Below are positions 12,021-24,122 of a stretch of DNA of 64,000 nucleotides, in pieces. Below the pieces are notes generated by a model. That model worked only from the letters and a program-made list of their open reading frames with translations, was not told the DNA's origin and ran no database searches. Every line of letters begins with the position of its first letter. The stretch's first letter is position 1. The translations under genes and the position numbers were made by a program. Source of the DNA: Ailanthus altissimus (taxonomy: Eukaryota > Streptophyta > Magnoliopsida > Sapindales > Simaroubaceae); NCBI GenBank assembly GCA_946807835.1, contig OX327696.1, positions 7,018,501-7,082,500 of the forward strand. The letters are read 5' to 3'.

Positions 12021-13497
12021 TGTTAGGGTTAGTGCTTACGTGCTATGCCTGAATGTACATATACCTATGTATTTATACATGTGTACATTCTCATTAAATC
12101 AATAATACCTATTTATAGGGTACAATGCAATTTAACATTACAGACATTGTAGGATTTGATCTAAAGAAGTTTAGATAAGGGCCCATAGTTGGCCATTTTA
12201 AGAGATATAAATGTTAAATGTTAACACAACTAATTGTTAGCTGGTTATAATACTCAGTGAAGATCCAAGAGTTAGAGCCTTGTCTGTAATAGGACATAGG
12301 CGTGGGAATATACTAGTAACTACATAGTTGTAAGAGTTACAATCAAGTACCAAGAAATGTTAGTTGCGCAAGTATGTTCTCGAATATTATCCCTGATCTA
12401 TTTCTATCGATGCGGGTCTATTGGTGGATACCTTTATATAGATAAACATATGTCGTATCTATAGGATATAAATGGTTGTTCCTAGCCGATTGTGAGCTTG
12501 GAGCTTATATTGACATATGAATATCCAGTAAAGACTGGATATATGACTGACTCACGAGGGCCTCCGATAGACACCTTATGTAAGCAGTCAACGGAGGGTC
12601 CTCTCGAGTTGAGTAGTATACGTGGTTCTTTGACCTAAGTGCCATGGTGGATTGTAAGTGATCCACCATACATTAGTTCCATGCATGTCACAAACCTTTC
12701 ATAATGTAACTGCTGGGTGTCGTTAGGTATGGTTTAATGCTTATGGAGTTTGATGTGTACAGATATGGGATCCATTAACTTGCATAGGGACTTAAATAAC
12801 TAGATATTTTGAGACTGTATCTCAGAAGGCTTGTGGCCACAAGCATTAATCTCGGGAAAGAGTTTCCGCCAGGGTGGAATAACATGGAAAAAGAGTTTGC
12901 ATATATTATTCAGTGAGATACAAGTCTGAGGATATGACATGGATGAGCACACGGGGTTCCAATGGTGCTAATCTATATACCTACGCATCCAGGATATCAT
13001 GACGGAAGGATTATATATATGCATTATGACCTTAGCTTGGACGGACGACGCGTTGGTTTGTATATCCGTGACGTGTGTGTAAGGCAATGTTCACAGACTC
13101 ATGGAATAGTTTCATTTGATGAATTGGGCATAGACCTAGGGAGTCTCATGATATGAAGTGTACTCATTGTGCACTGGGGTAATGTATTAGATTAAATTGT
13201 TTAATCCAATAATATCTAGCACTACATAGGAATGCGTGCGTGTCTGTATTTAAGTGTTAAATACAAAAATTAGTCAATAATTGTTATTTGCTAATTATAA
13301 AATGACACGTGACACATTGTGGAACCTTGGTTGAGTTTATCCAAGTGCGGGTATGATGGAACCCGTTAAGGGGTAGACTTAATAACTATTTATGAAGGGC
13401 AAAATGGTTATTTCATACATTAATTATTTAATTGTTAAATACTCAAAATATCTTATTATTTTATAATATAATATATTATTATATTATATAATTTGTA
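12021..13497 (+). repeat. 5' LTR of copia D, truncated at its 3' side
   Basis: Matches 17797-19200 block by block (start TGTTAGGGTTAGTGCTTACG against TATCAGGGTTGGTGTTTACG). At about 13497 it leaves the LTR and enters text (GTTCTGGAATTCGCG) that corresponds to the leader just after the primer site in C (TTTCTGGAATTTTGG at about 34668). So about 700 bp of LTR end plus the primer site were deleted. Confidence 0.85.
12644..12669 (+). other. Conserved LTR hairpin
   Basis: ATGGTGGAT, eight bases TGTAAGTG, then ATCCACCAT form a perfect 9-bp stem. The same place in D's 3' LTR (about 18437) and both LTRs of C (about 33130 and 40540) keeps GGTGG or GGTGGGC, then TGTAAGTG-like, then ATCCACCAT, with a few mismatches. 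Confidence 0.6.
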
Positions 13498-14550
13498 GGT
13501 TCTGGAATTCGCGCTGCAGTGGTGATGGATACACACAGCTGCGCTAGGGGTTCGACCTCCCAACGCTGTAGCAATGTATCCGGCGTCGTGGCGGTGATAC
13601 TGTTTGCTTGAACAACAATAAATGAATAGTATTTATACTTTTCACAGCTACAATAATTTTAAACAGTGCTTTAAATAGTATTTCAAAATGTATTTTGCAT
13701 GTATAGGTTTATGAGATGTAGTGATAAATGTTAGTAGTCTACTTTATAAATTGAGATTTATAAGATGCAGTGATAAGAGTTATCGGTCTGTATTATAAAC
13801 TAGGATTAATTTTGTGTCTGTTGATAACCATAACGGGAGCTCTACTGGTAGGGGTTAGTTCTATTTACATAGAAAGTTTGATCAATTGAGAATCACCCTC
13901 CCTATAAGATGGGGACCTTGAATAATATGGCAAACAATCTCTCTTAATCAGATTGAATAATATTATAGTATGAGATAATGTTTTATTTTAATCTGTTTTG
14001 TCAATACGGTGTTAGATGAGTCACGTTGGCCTTTTTCTAATATTTCTACAGCGTGAAGGACTTGGTCGGTTGGACTTAGAATATACTGGTTAAATATAAG
14101 ATGGGACAAATATATACAAACATAGTGCCTAATATTGCTACAGCGTGATGGTAATATCAGTTACATATATTTGATTATTAACAAGTTAATATGGAATACA
14201 CTTACCCAATATTGCTATAGCGTGAGGATAAGGTGTATTTAGGATCAAGTGGTAACAATTGCATGAGATGTAATTGACAAGTGTTGTCTCCCTGTTGAGT
14301 TTACAAAGGCCAGTATTGCTATAGTGTGAGGCCCGATTAAATTTCAATGGGGTTTACTTCCCATTGTATAGTTTAAAAGAGTTTAAACTATCATTTTCCT
14401 ATTCGAGAGATTATCGAGATTATATAAAGCAGTGGGAGGGCATTTTAAATTAAAATATGTATAATTGTTAAACCCATAATTTAAAATATACTATTAGCAA
14501 TTTAATGACTATCTCGCTTACATCTCCCGTTAATTTTGGTTTGTCAAGTA
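13498..14550 (+). other. Leader of copia D with four copies of a conserved motif
   Basis: Non-coding 1.05 kb between LTR remnant and gag start. The motif AATATTGCTACAGCGTGA (with variants) occurs at about 14038, 14130, 14207 and 14311, and the same four-copy layout is present in copia C (35448-35716). See Findings. Confidence 0.8.
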
Positions 14551-14960
14551 TAATGGCCACTACGAATTAGTTGGTATGTATAGTTGATGCAGTTCAACTA
14601 AAGGATACTAGGAGTTACTCTGACCAGCAGATGAATCTCAAATGTTCTAGATTTAAAAAATCTTGAATTTATTATTGATCAGAGTTTGTCGTAAGGTTTT
14701 TCTGATAACACCTCCCAAAGAAATATGAATAAAATGGGTGTAACTCCTTCTGTTCAGGGTACTTCATCTTCTACTCCAAGTATATCTGGTGAGACCAGAT
14801 ATGTGAGGAGAAGAATATGAGGCAGATACCCAGGATAAATCCTCAGAGGCAACATTTATCCAAATGTCAATAAGAGAGCAATTAGATGAAAAGTGTTTCC
14901 ACTATAATAAAGTTGGGTATTAGTAATCCCACTACCCTAAAAGCCTTATAAATATCAGGA
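14551..14960 (+). pseudogene. Copia D gag, internally deleted
   Basis: The ATG at 14551 (MATTN, stop, LVCIVDA) matches the gag start of C at 35937 (MASSNPLVCILDA). After about 150 bp the sequence jumps to the part corresponding to C's 36528 onward (NMNK, then GTSSST) and a decayed zinc knuckle near 14895 (KCFHYNKVGY, second Cys changed to Tyr). About 600 bp of gag is therefore missing. Several stops; no function expected. Confidence 0.7.
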
Positions 14961-16150
14961 AGACTCCCACAGGTTTGTGTTTGAAAAATATAGACATTTC
15001 AAGGGTATACGATCCAGTTCAAGCTGGGTATGAGATACCGTATGTACCTCTCATATCTGTAATATATTGTAGGGATTAAGAGAAACTAGAATACAATAGC
15101 TTGTAGAAGTAATGTTAAGAAACACAAATAATGATTTCTTACAGGTTCAATATGTTGAGCAACTTGACTTATTTCCAATATGCAATACAATAGTTATACT
15201 GCGTAATTGGTAGATATCCAAAACATCATTTGATATATTATGTCCCTTTCTATACTTGACAGTCAAGGATATCATATGAATATTAGAAATAGTTCTTTAT
15301 GTTTATGTGATGTGAATGATGTTTTATTAGCTTAATGTTAGTTAATGAAAGGATATAATATACAATTAAAAATGTCTATAGATTGGAATCTTTAAATAAT
15401 ACGAAATTATGGCTTGTAAGTTTATGTTATATGGGTGTGAGACGCCTAACCTGCCTAGTTAAGGATGGTTAGATACTTAATCTGACCATAAAGACTTAAT
15501 CAGTTTATGAATAATGTATTCACGGAGATGACCAAATATACTAGAATGTACATTACATCCCTTCGATTAGATCGAGGTAGTGAGTATATTACCAATAAAT
15601 TTCTATTTGTTTAGAGAAGAATGAGATTCTCACTCATTATAGTCCTCTGGGTACTCCATAATATAATGATGTTTTAGAGAGGAGGAATCGAACTTTATTA
15701 GATATGATTCGATAGATGATGACTGTTATCGATCTATGTCTGTGAAAATATGCTTCAACTACGGCTGCTTATTAAGTAGAGTTTCATTAAAAGCCATTCC
15801 TTCTATTTCGTATAAGATATAGAAAGGAAAGAAGCTCAATTTTAAATATGTTAAGACTTGGGGTTGTCCTACTTACATAAGAGTTATGTAGCAGGATATC
15901 TTGTTTTGTAAGAGTTACTTAGTAGGATAAACCAACACCCAAGAGGAACAAGTATAAGTTCATTGTGTATTCTATAAATTCAATAGGATACTAGTTCTAT
16001 GATTTAGAGAAACAAAGTGAGTTTGTTTCTCGATTTACCACCATTATAAAGAAAGAGTTTCTCATGGATCGTGGGAATTATAGAAAGATTGAACTTAGTA
16101 AAGTCAATCTAATAATCAATGAATCAAGAATGGGAACTCAGGCTCAATTA
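14961..16150 (+). pseudogene. Copia D protease and integrase (degenerate, core deleted)
   Basis: The GAG-pre-integrase stretch at about 15408-15540 parallels C (VRRLTCLVKDG). The text then skips about 220 bp that in C (37381-37600) carries the first integrase Asp and resumes at the second Asp region (RLDRGSEY at about 15570) and the NDV-LERRNRT region near 15665. Integrase would join element DNA to the host chromosome; without the first catalytic Asp this copy cannot. Many stops. Confidence 0.7.
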
Positions 16151-17780
16151 AGCAGTGACATTTTAGCACATTCCCCAGTAGGTTGGAAAAGATTTCTAGA
16201 TCACCTTTTAGGTATGTTTGATGTCTGAATGTGAACTTAGAGTTTTCTTGGCAAAAGAAAATAATCTTTTGAGCTATAAGGAGACGATGTTATACATCAA
16301 TTCGAGAGACGGTAAAAAGACATGAAAACAAAAATTGTCTCTATGCATCAAAATCAAGTCTGGCACTTGGTTAAGCTATCTGTAAGAATTGCTCTCAATG
16401 GTTGTAAAAAGTTTACAAGAGGTAGTAGGAGCCAAAAGGAAAGTAGAGACCTTCTAGGCTCTATATTGGTTCTAAAAATGTAATCCATAGTGATCTGGGA
16501 TTAACGAAGAGGAAACCTTTGGACTATTATTGATGCTAAGGTCGACTAGAATATTATTGGCTCTTGCAACATATAATGACTTTGAGGTTTGACAGATGGA
16601 TGTAAAGACGGCATTCCTAAATTGATACCTCGAGTAAGAGATATTCATGAAAAGCTTGAAGGTTTTACGTTCCGCTAGACTTCTGGTCTAGTGTGCAGGC
16701 TGATGAAGTCCAATTATGGGCTTAAATAAGCCTCCCGAAGCTGGAATCATTATTTTGATGAGATTATCAGATTGTTTGGTTTCATAAAAAAAGATAAAGA
16801 AGCTTGTGTGCATGAAAGGTCAGTAGGAGCATGATAGTCTTCTTGATGCTCTTTGTTGATGACATACTAGTCATTGGGAATGATGTCGGTATTTTAAAGT
16901 TAATCAAAGTAACTCATAAGAATTTCTTCATGAATGATTTAGGAGAGGCTTCTATTATACTGGGTATAAAGCTTTATAGAGATAGACTAGGAAGCTAATA
17001 TGACTTCCCAAATCTTTTCACATCAATAGCGTCTTAAAAGGTACAATTTTATTAACTTTGAGTTAGTTAACGTATCTTTTGGACCTGATGTTCATCTTTC
17101 GAGGAGAGTGTCTCTTCAGATAGAAAATGACAGAGTTAGAGTATCTGACGCACTAGATAAATCAGCTATTGAGAGCTTGATGTATGCTATGATAAATTTG
17201 AGACCTGATATCAGTTTGACTATAAGAGTTATGAGGCAAATCCAATCTAATTCAAATGACTGTCATTTAATGGTAGTCAAATATATCCTGAAGTACCTTG
17301 AGGGTACAAAGGATAAGTTTTTCAAATATGGAGAAAGTGATCTACAAGTAAAAAGATGCATGCAGTTAAACTTCTAGTTTAACCTAGATGATAGAGAGTC
17401 TATATCTGAGAATGTACTCATTCTCATTAGTACTAGGTGAGTTGAAATAACACCAAATTGGTATTCACTACTGATTTATTTTGGGCGTAGCGGAAAAGGT
17501 AGTGTGGATTTGTAGGTTTATCACTGGGCTTGGAAGAGTTCTAAAATAGATGGGTCCTATCCCATAGTTTTACGACAAAACTAGGTCGTTGTATAGGCTG
17601 AGGTGCCAAGAGGACACTAGTACTCTAATTTTGTTGAGAGGAGTCTTACATGACTAGAGGGATCTTGGCTTAGGGAAATGTGATTATTTGTAGAAGTGTT
17701 TTATAAGAAGGTCATGGCTCTGAAAGTGTTTATGAAACACATGGAGTCGATATGTATAAGATACCATCACGAATGGCACT
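16151..17780 (+). pseudogene. Copia D reverse transcriptase and RNase H (degenerate)
   Basis: RT landmarks: QMDVKTAFLN near 16590, the FVDDILVIGND catalytic box near 16850-16885 (YVDD changed to FVDD), and the following GEASIILGIKLYRDR near 16945. The RNase H side has an open stretch 17108-17377 (SAIESLMYAMINLRPDIS, then VKYILKYLEGTKDKFFKYGESDLQV), ending in a stop. It compares block by block with C at 38161-39870. Decay is by many point changes and indels. Confidence 0.8.
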
Positions 17781-17796
17781 AAAGCAAGTGGAAGAT

Positions 17797-19949
17797 TATC
17801 AGGGTTGGTGTTTACGTGCCATTCTGAAATGTACATATACTTATGTATTTATACATATGTACATTCTCATTAAATCACTAATACCTATTTATACGGTACT
17901 ATTCAATGTAATATTATAGACATTGTATGATTTGAAAGAGTTCAAATCTGATTTAAAGGAGTTTAGATAAGGGCCCATAGTTGGCCATACTGAGAGATAT
18001 AAATGTTAAATGTTAGCATAACTAATTATTAGCTGGTTATAATACTCAACGAAGATCCAAGACTTGAAGCCTTATCTGTAATAGGATATAGACCTGGGAA
18101 TATACTAGTAACTGTATAGTTGCAAGAGTTGTAATCAGGTGCTAGGAAATATCAGTTGCACAAGTATATACTCGAATATTATCCCTAATCTATTTCTATC
18201 AATACGGGTCTGTCGGTAGATACCTTTATATAGATTAACATATGTCGTACCTATAGGGTATAGATGGTTGTTTCTAGCCGACTGTGAGGTTAGACCTCAT
18301 ATTGATATATGGATATCTAGTAAGGACTGGATATAAAACTGACTCACAAAGGCCTCCGATAAACACCTTATGTAACCCGTCAACGAAGGGTCCTCTCGAG
18401 TTGAGCAGTATACGTGGTCCTTTGACCCAAGTGCCACGGTGGGCTTGTAAATGATCCACCATGCATTGGTTCCACGTATGTCACAGACCTTTTATAATGT
18501 GACTGTTGGGTGTCGCTGAGTATGGTCTGACGCTTATAGAGTTGATGTGTACAGATATGGGATCCATCAGCTTGTATAGGGACTTAGATATTCAGATGCT
18601 TCGAGACTGTATCCGCCATGGTGAAACAATATGAAAAAAGAGTTTGTACATATTATTCAATGAGATACAAGTCTAAGAATATGACATGGATAAGCACATG
18701 GGGATCCAACGGTGATAATCTATATCCCTAAACATCCAGGATATCATGACGGAAGGATTATACGTATGCGTTGTGACTTCAGCTTGGATGGTCGACGTGC
18801 TGATTTGTATATCCGTAACGTGTGTGTGGGACAATGTTCATAGACTCATGGAATAGTTCCATTTGACGAATCGGGCGTAGACCTAGGGAGTCTTGCGATA
18901 TGGAGTATACTCGTTATGCACTAGGGCAGCGTACCAGATTAAATTGTTTAATTCAGTAATATTCAGCATTACCCCTAGAATACACGCGAGTCTATATTTA
19001 AGCGTTATATACAAGAATTAATCAATAATTTTTATTTACTAATTATATAATGACACATGGCGTATTGTGGACCCTCAGTTGAATTTACCAAAGTGCGGGT
19101 ATGGTGGGATACGTTAAGGGGTAACTTGGTAACTATTTATGCGGGGTAAAATGGTCATTTCACACATTGATTATTTAATTGTTAAATAATCAAAATATCT
19201 TATTAGTTTATATTATAATATTTTATTATATTAAAATATAGTTGTCATGCATTATTCTTTTTATATTATTATTTACCTATATAATATTATGTTAATATTT
19301 TAATATATATATATATAATACGAGATATATATGTGTTGTGTATGCCGAGTGAAGAAATAGAAAAAGGAAATAAAATTGTTTCATTTCTCGTGTGTGTTCA
19401 GTAGGTAAAGGAAACAAAATAAAAATTGTTTTATTTTTCCCTCTTGTGAATTGAGAGAAGATGGAAAAATGAAAGGAAATGAAATTGTTTCATTTCTCTT
19501 TGGTGTCGAGAGAGGGGAAAACAAAATGAAAATGTTTCATTTTTTTTCTTTTGGTGCCGAGAGAAGCAATTGTGAATTAATTTAATTTCTATTTCATTTC
19601 CTTTTATAGAAAAGAAAAAATACACACAACCAGCCAGTTTAAGGGGTTAAGAGTTAATCTCGTGCTGGATTATAGAGCTGTTGTTCTATTTTACCAAGCC
19701 CACTGAGTTGGTGACTAGAACAGCCAACGAGTTGGTCTCATGTTGACTCCCAGGATATACGTGTATAACGTTATACGTTATGGTAATTTCTCAACTCTTT
19801 AAATATACTAATATGATTAATATATTATTTATTGTGTTTATTGTATGATTTAATTATTTCGCAACATCAAATATGTATAAGATACGTATATTATGCAATA
19901 AACACCATTGTACATGCATACACTCACGTATACTAGATCCTCTACAAAA
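17797..19949 (+). repeat. 3' LTR of copia D
   Basis: About 2.15 kb, starting TATCAGGG (TG lost) after a purine-rich GTGGAAGAT. Ends near CTCTACAAAA before the target duplicate TCTTG at 19950; the normal CA end may be the CTACA four bases earlier. The 3' part includes a short-period run of AAATGAAA / TTTCATTTC blocks (19370-19610). Confidence 0.85.
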
Positions 19950-20075
19950 TCTTGTTCTTATTTATTGTCAAATTTGTTTACAATTTAAAATAATTGCATA
20001 AATTGCTCATATTAGTGCATTAATTTTTAAATTACCAAATTCACCCCCCTTTTGGGATGCTTATCTAGAATTTCA
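19950..20075 (+). repeat. 5' LTR of copia A, last part
   Basis: Continues A's LTR after D; matches 46665-46796 of the 3' LTR and ends GAATTTCA (GAATTTTA in the 3' copy). Confidence 0.9.
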
Positions 20076-20077
20076 TT

Positions 20078-20089
20078 TAGTATCAGAGC
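20078..20089 (+). promoter_or_regulatory. Primer-binding site (tRNA-iMet) of copia A
   Basis: TAGTATCAGAGC, two bases after the LTR end; TGGTATCAGAGC is the usual form. Confidence 0.8.
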
Positions 20090-20130
20090 TTTATTCTCTA
20101 TTAAAGAACTTAACCATTTTAGAGAGATCA

Positions 20131-21880
20131 ATGGCAACCATTAGTGGACCTAGCATATATGAAGGCCAATCCACCATTAGACCTCCGTTATTTGATGGAA
20201 TTAACCAAAACTATTGGAAAGCTATTATAAGAATTTATCTCCAAATCGTTAGTTATAATTTATGGCTAGTCGTTGAAAATGGACCTTATATTCTAACTAA
20301 AATTGATAGTGAGGGAAAATCTATCCTAAAACCTCAAAATGAGTGGGACAATGATAATAAAGAAAAGCTCACCCTAAATGCTAAAGCAATGAACCAACTT
20401 CTTTGTGTCGTAAATAGGAAAGAATTTAATAGAATTTCTGAATTCACATCTGTAGTTGTAATTTGGCAACATTTTAAAGTTATTTATAAGGGAACAAACC
20501 AAATAAAAGAATCTAAAAGTAATTGACTCACTTGAGAAAATAACTTTTTAAAAATGGAGTCACACAAAACTATTCATGAAATGTACACATGTTTCACCAC
20601 TATCATTAATCAATTAAGTTCTCTTAGTAAATGCCACTCTATGAGTGAGCAAATGAAAAATATTCTTAGGTCATTACCCAAAGAATTGATAGCTAAAATA
20701 ACATCCATCAAAGAAGCCAACGACCTCAACACATTGTGACTTGATAATCTCATTGGTAAGTTGATGGACTATGAAATTAAATTGAAGGATGATAAAAGAC
20801 AGGAAGCATCAAAGAAAAGGAACATCACTTTCAAAACTATAATAAGCAAGGAGGATAGTTATAGTGAAGGTGAAGATAAAAGTGATGGAGAAGATGTTGT
20901 CATGTTAGCATGCAAATTTAAACAATTTCTTAAATCAAGAAGTCATATAGAAAGAAGTTTAGCAAAGAATTGAAGAAGAAAAGTAGTAGATATGAGAATC
21001 CAAAGAAGGACCACATCATTTGCTTCGATTGTAAGAAATTAGGACACAAAATTCATGAATGTTCTCTCTTTAAGAACAAGAAAGAAAAGAAGAAAGTTAT
21101 GAATGTCACATGGGATGATAGTGATGGCGAATCATCAGATGAATAATATGAGATATCTAACCTTGTACTCATGGCCATAGGAGACAACAAATTTGATGAT
21201 CTTGATGAAGTATCTGATCAACCATATTTTAATGAATTATTAGATACATTTAATGAATTGCTTGAAAATTCTAAGGCAGCAGGTCATAAAAATGATATCT
21301 TGAAGAAAAATAATGTCTCATTAAAAAATGAAGTTGAAAACCTTAAAAAGGAAAATGATATTCTTAAAAGTGAAAATCTCTATTTAAAAGAAAACGAAAA
21401 TTCTTTAAAAAGGGAAAAAGAAAATCATGAAAAAGAACTTGAAATATCTAAAGCATGAATCTAAAGTTAAATGAGAACCCAAAAATCAATGAAATAATTT
21501 TAGAAAATGAAGCCATTAAAAAGAAAGTTATTGATTTACAAGAAATTGTATTAAACTTCATAAATGGGCAAAAGAATTTTGAAAAATTACTTGGTTCTAA
21601 AAAATATGTGTTTGATAAAGGAGGCATAGGATATAAACCATTCATAAAGAAAAAATCCTTAAAATATTATTTTGTAAAATTAAGTTTTAAAATAGAACCT
21701 AATTTAATTTATCATTTTTGCAATAAAAATGATCATAAAGTTTATAATTGTCATTTCAAGATGTTTGGAGTAATCAAATTTGGGTTTCCAAAGAAACTTT
21801 CTTTACTGACATTCAAGGACCCAAAAAGATTTAGATACCTAAAATTCACACTTGAATATTTCTTGTAGGTAACCAAAAGG
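20131..21880 (+). pseudogene. Copia A gag with UBN2 domain, coiled coil and zinc knuckles
   Basis: Starts at ATG 20131 (MATISGPSIYEGQST, then PPLFDGINQNYWK, the DUF4219/UBN2-type N-terminus). Open pieces 20131-20526, 20554-20739, 20761-20973, 21171-21458 and 21455-21868 are parts of one gag split by single stops or frameshifts. The zinc knuckle CFDCKKLGHKIHEC at about 21022-21060 keeps all four ligands. A Lys/Glu/Asn-rich coiled coil (about 21230-21540) follows, then a second knuckle near 21715 that has lost its first Cys. Gag would build the particle. Length and coiled coil fit the SIRE/Maximus type. Confidence 0.85.
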
Positions 21881-23440
21881 AAAAGGAATAAGTGATTTTT
21901 AGATAAAGGATGCTCAAGGCATAGGACCGAAGATTCATCAAAATTTAAAAGCTTCACCAAAATAAAAAATGGCAGATATGTAACATTTGGGGATAATGCT
22001 AAAGGGAAAATCCTTGGTGTAGGTAATGTTGAAAAAGACTCAACTATACTAATTGAAAATGTATTCCTTGTTGAGAATTTGAAGCATAATTTGCTTAGCA
22101 TTAGTCAATTGTGTGATAAAGGTTATAAAATTATTTTTGAGCCTACTTGTTGTTTGGTAATTAACATTAATGATAATAAGACCTTGTTTATAGGAAATAG
22201 ACATAATAATATTTACACCATTGATATTGAGTGTGCATCCCTACATGATAAATGTTTTTTCGTATTACATGATGATTCTTGGTTATAACATAAAAGATTA
22301 GGGCATGCAAGTATTCATTTAATTTCAAAGATTTCCAAAAATGATATTGTTAGAGGTCTTCCTAAATTATATTTTGAGAAAGATAAAATTTGTGAAGCAT
22401 GCCAATTTGAAAAATAAACAAAATTGTCTTTTAAAAATAAAGATCACATTTTCACAACTAGACCACTTCAATTGCTTCACTTGGACTTATTTGGACCAAC
22501 TAGAGTTGCTAGCTTAGGTGGTAAGCATTATCTATTTGTGATAGTTGATGATTTCACAAGATTTACATGGGTTTTATTTTTGGCTCGAAAAGATGAAACT
22601 TTAAATACTTTTATAAATTTTTGCAAGAAAGTTCAAATTGAAAAAGAGTGTTCAATCTCATGCATTATGAGTGATCATGGTAGAGAATTTGAAAATTATT
22701 TTTTCATAGAATTTTGTAATGATCATGGCATCCAACATTAATTCTCATCACCTAGAACACCTAAACAAAATGGAGTTGTTGAAAGAAAAAATAGGTCTAT
22801 TCAAGAAATGGCCAGGACCATGTTGCATGATAATGCTTTACCTTTATATTTTTAGGCTAAAGCTATTAACAATGCTTGTTATGTATTAAATGGAGTATTG
22901 GTTAAACCTCATTTGAATAAGACTCCTTATGAACTTTGGAAAAATAGAAAACCAAGGATAATATTGGTATACTTGCTTCAAAATCTGATGTTGGAATCTT
23001 TCTTGGCTATTCTATGATTGGCAAAGCATATCGAGTTTTTAATAAAAGAACTTTAGTCAATGAGGAAACTATACATGTTATTTTTAATGAGACTAACAAA
23101 TATATTGCTAAGAATACACAGAAGATGAAATAGTTGAATAAAAAATTGTGTGCGCAAAATTCACTAGAAGAAAGCAAAAAGGATGAGCCAAATAATATTT
23201 CCTCTAAAGCAATAGAGAGGATTCAAGAAAGAAAAGAAGTAGGTGATAATAATGACCAATCACTCCATAGGGCATCGAGGTTTGCATCTTCTCACCTTTT
23301 AGATAATATCATTGGTGATCCATCAAATGTAGTCAAAACTAGATCATCACTTAGGCATATTTGCAATAACATGGCATTCGTATCTCAAATTGAGCCTAAT
23401 AACTTTCTTGAAGCCGAAAAAAATGAACATTAGATAATAA
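21881..23440 (+). pseudogene. Copia A protease and integrase (degenerate)
   Basis: The protease region at about 21897-22070 has LDKGCSRHRTEDSS, with the catalytic DSG changed to DKG, then NLKHNLLSISQLCDKG. GAG-pre-integrase is near 22285 (KRLGHASIHLISKIS). The integrase core at about 22455-22830 keeps all three acidic residues in place: HLDLFGP, MSDHGREFE and NGVVERKNR. At least three in-frame stops (22279, 22416, 22739 areas) and a frameshift near 22945 break it. The tail 23134-23433 is a typical variable linker before RT. Confidence 0.82.
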
Positions 23441-23442
23441 CA

Positions 23443-24122
23443 ATGCAAGAGGAGTTAAATTAACTTGAGAGAAATCAAGTTTGGAAATTAGTACCTAGAC
23501 CATAACATCAATCTATAATAGGCACTAAATGGGTCTTTAGAAACAAAATGGATGAAGCTGGAAGAGTTGTTAGAAACAAGGCTAGATTAGTTACAGAATG
23601 GTATAATCAAGAAGAGGGAATTAATTTCGGTGAAACCTACACACATGTAGCTAGATTTGAATCTATTAGATTATTACTTGCTTATACATGTTATAAGAAT
23701 TTCATTTTACACCATATGGATGTGAAAAGTGCAATTTTATATAGTTTCATTATGGAAGAAGTCTATGTAAAACAACATTCTAGCTTTGAAAATGAAAAGT
23801 TTTCAGATCATGTATATATGTTGTCTAAAGCATTATATTGTTTAATGCGAGTGCCTAGGGCATGGTATGAATGTTTAAGCAAATTCTTTATTGAAAATGG
23901 TTTTTCAATGGGAAAAGCTGATAACACATTATTCATTAAGCATAAGGACCATGACATACTTATTGTTTACATTTATGTTGATGATATCATTTTTGGATTC
24001 ACTAATGAATCTCTATGTAAGAAATTTATAACTTGTATGAATAACGAATTTGAGATTAGCATGATGAGAGAACTCAAATTTTTTCTTAGACTTCAAATCA
24101 AGCAAATGAGAGATGGGATCTT
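23443..24122 (+). pseudogene. Copia A reverse transcriptase, N-terminal part
   Basis: Open from 23548 with TKWVFRNKMDEAGRVVRNKA, HMDVKSAILYSF, MEEVYVKQH, ALYCLMRVPRAWYE and the catalytic box IYVDDIIFG near 23970-23995. This YVDD box, conserved in copia RT, is intact. The frame is cut at 24122 by gypsy B. On the far side (44311) the RT resumes in the same frame after the 5-bp target duplication, which shows that no coding bases were lost at insertion. Confidence 0.9.

Larger units (their letters stand above)
12021..19949 (+). mobile_element. Ty1/copia retrotransposon D, inserted in the 5' LTR of A
   Basis: LTRs 12021-13497 (3' part deleted) and 17797-19949, with a decayed gag-pol between. Flanking TCTTG occurs at 12016-12020 and 19950-19954, and the uninterrupted site is seen in A's other LTR (CATCTTGTTCTTATTT near 46660), which proves the insertion point. 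Sequence and layout parallel copia C, so C and D are members of related families. Internal deletions have removed part of the 5' LTR, the primer site, most of gag and the first part of the integrase core. Confidence 0.9.
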
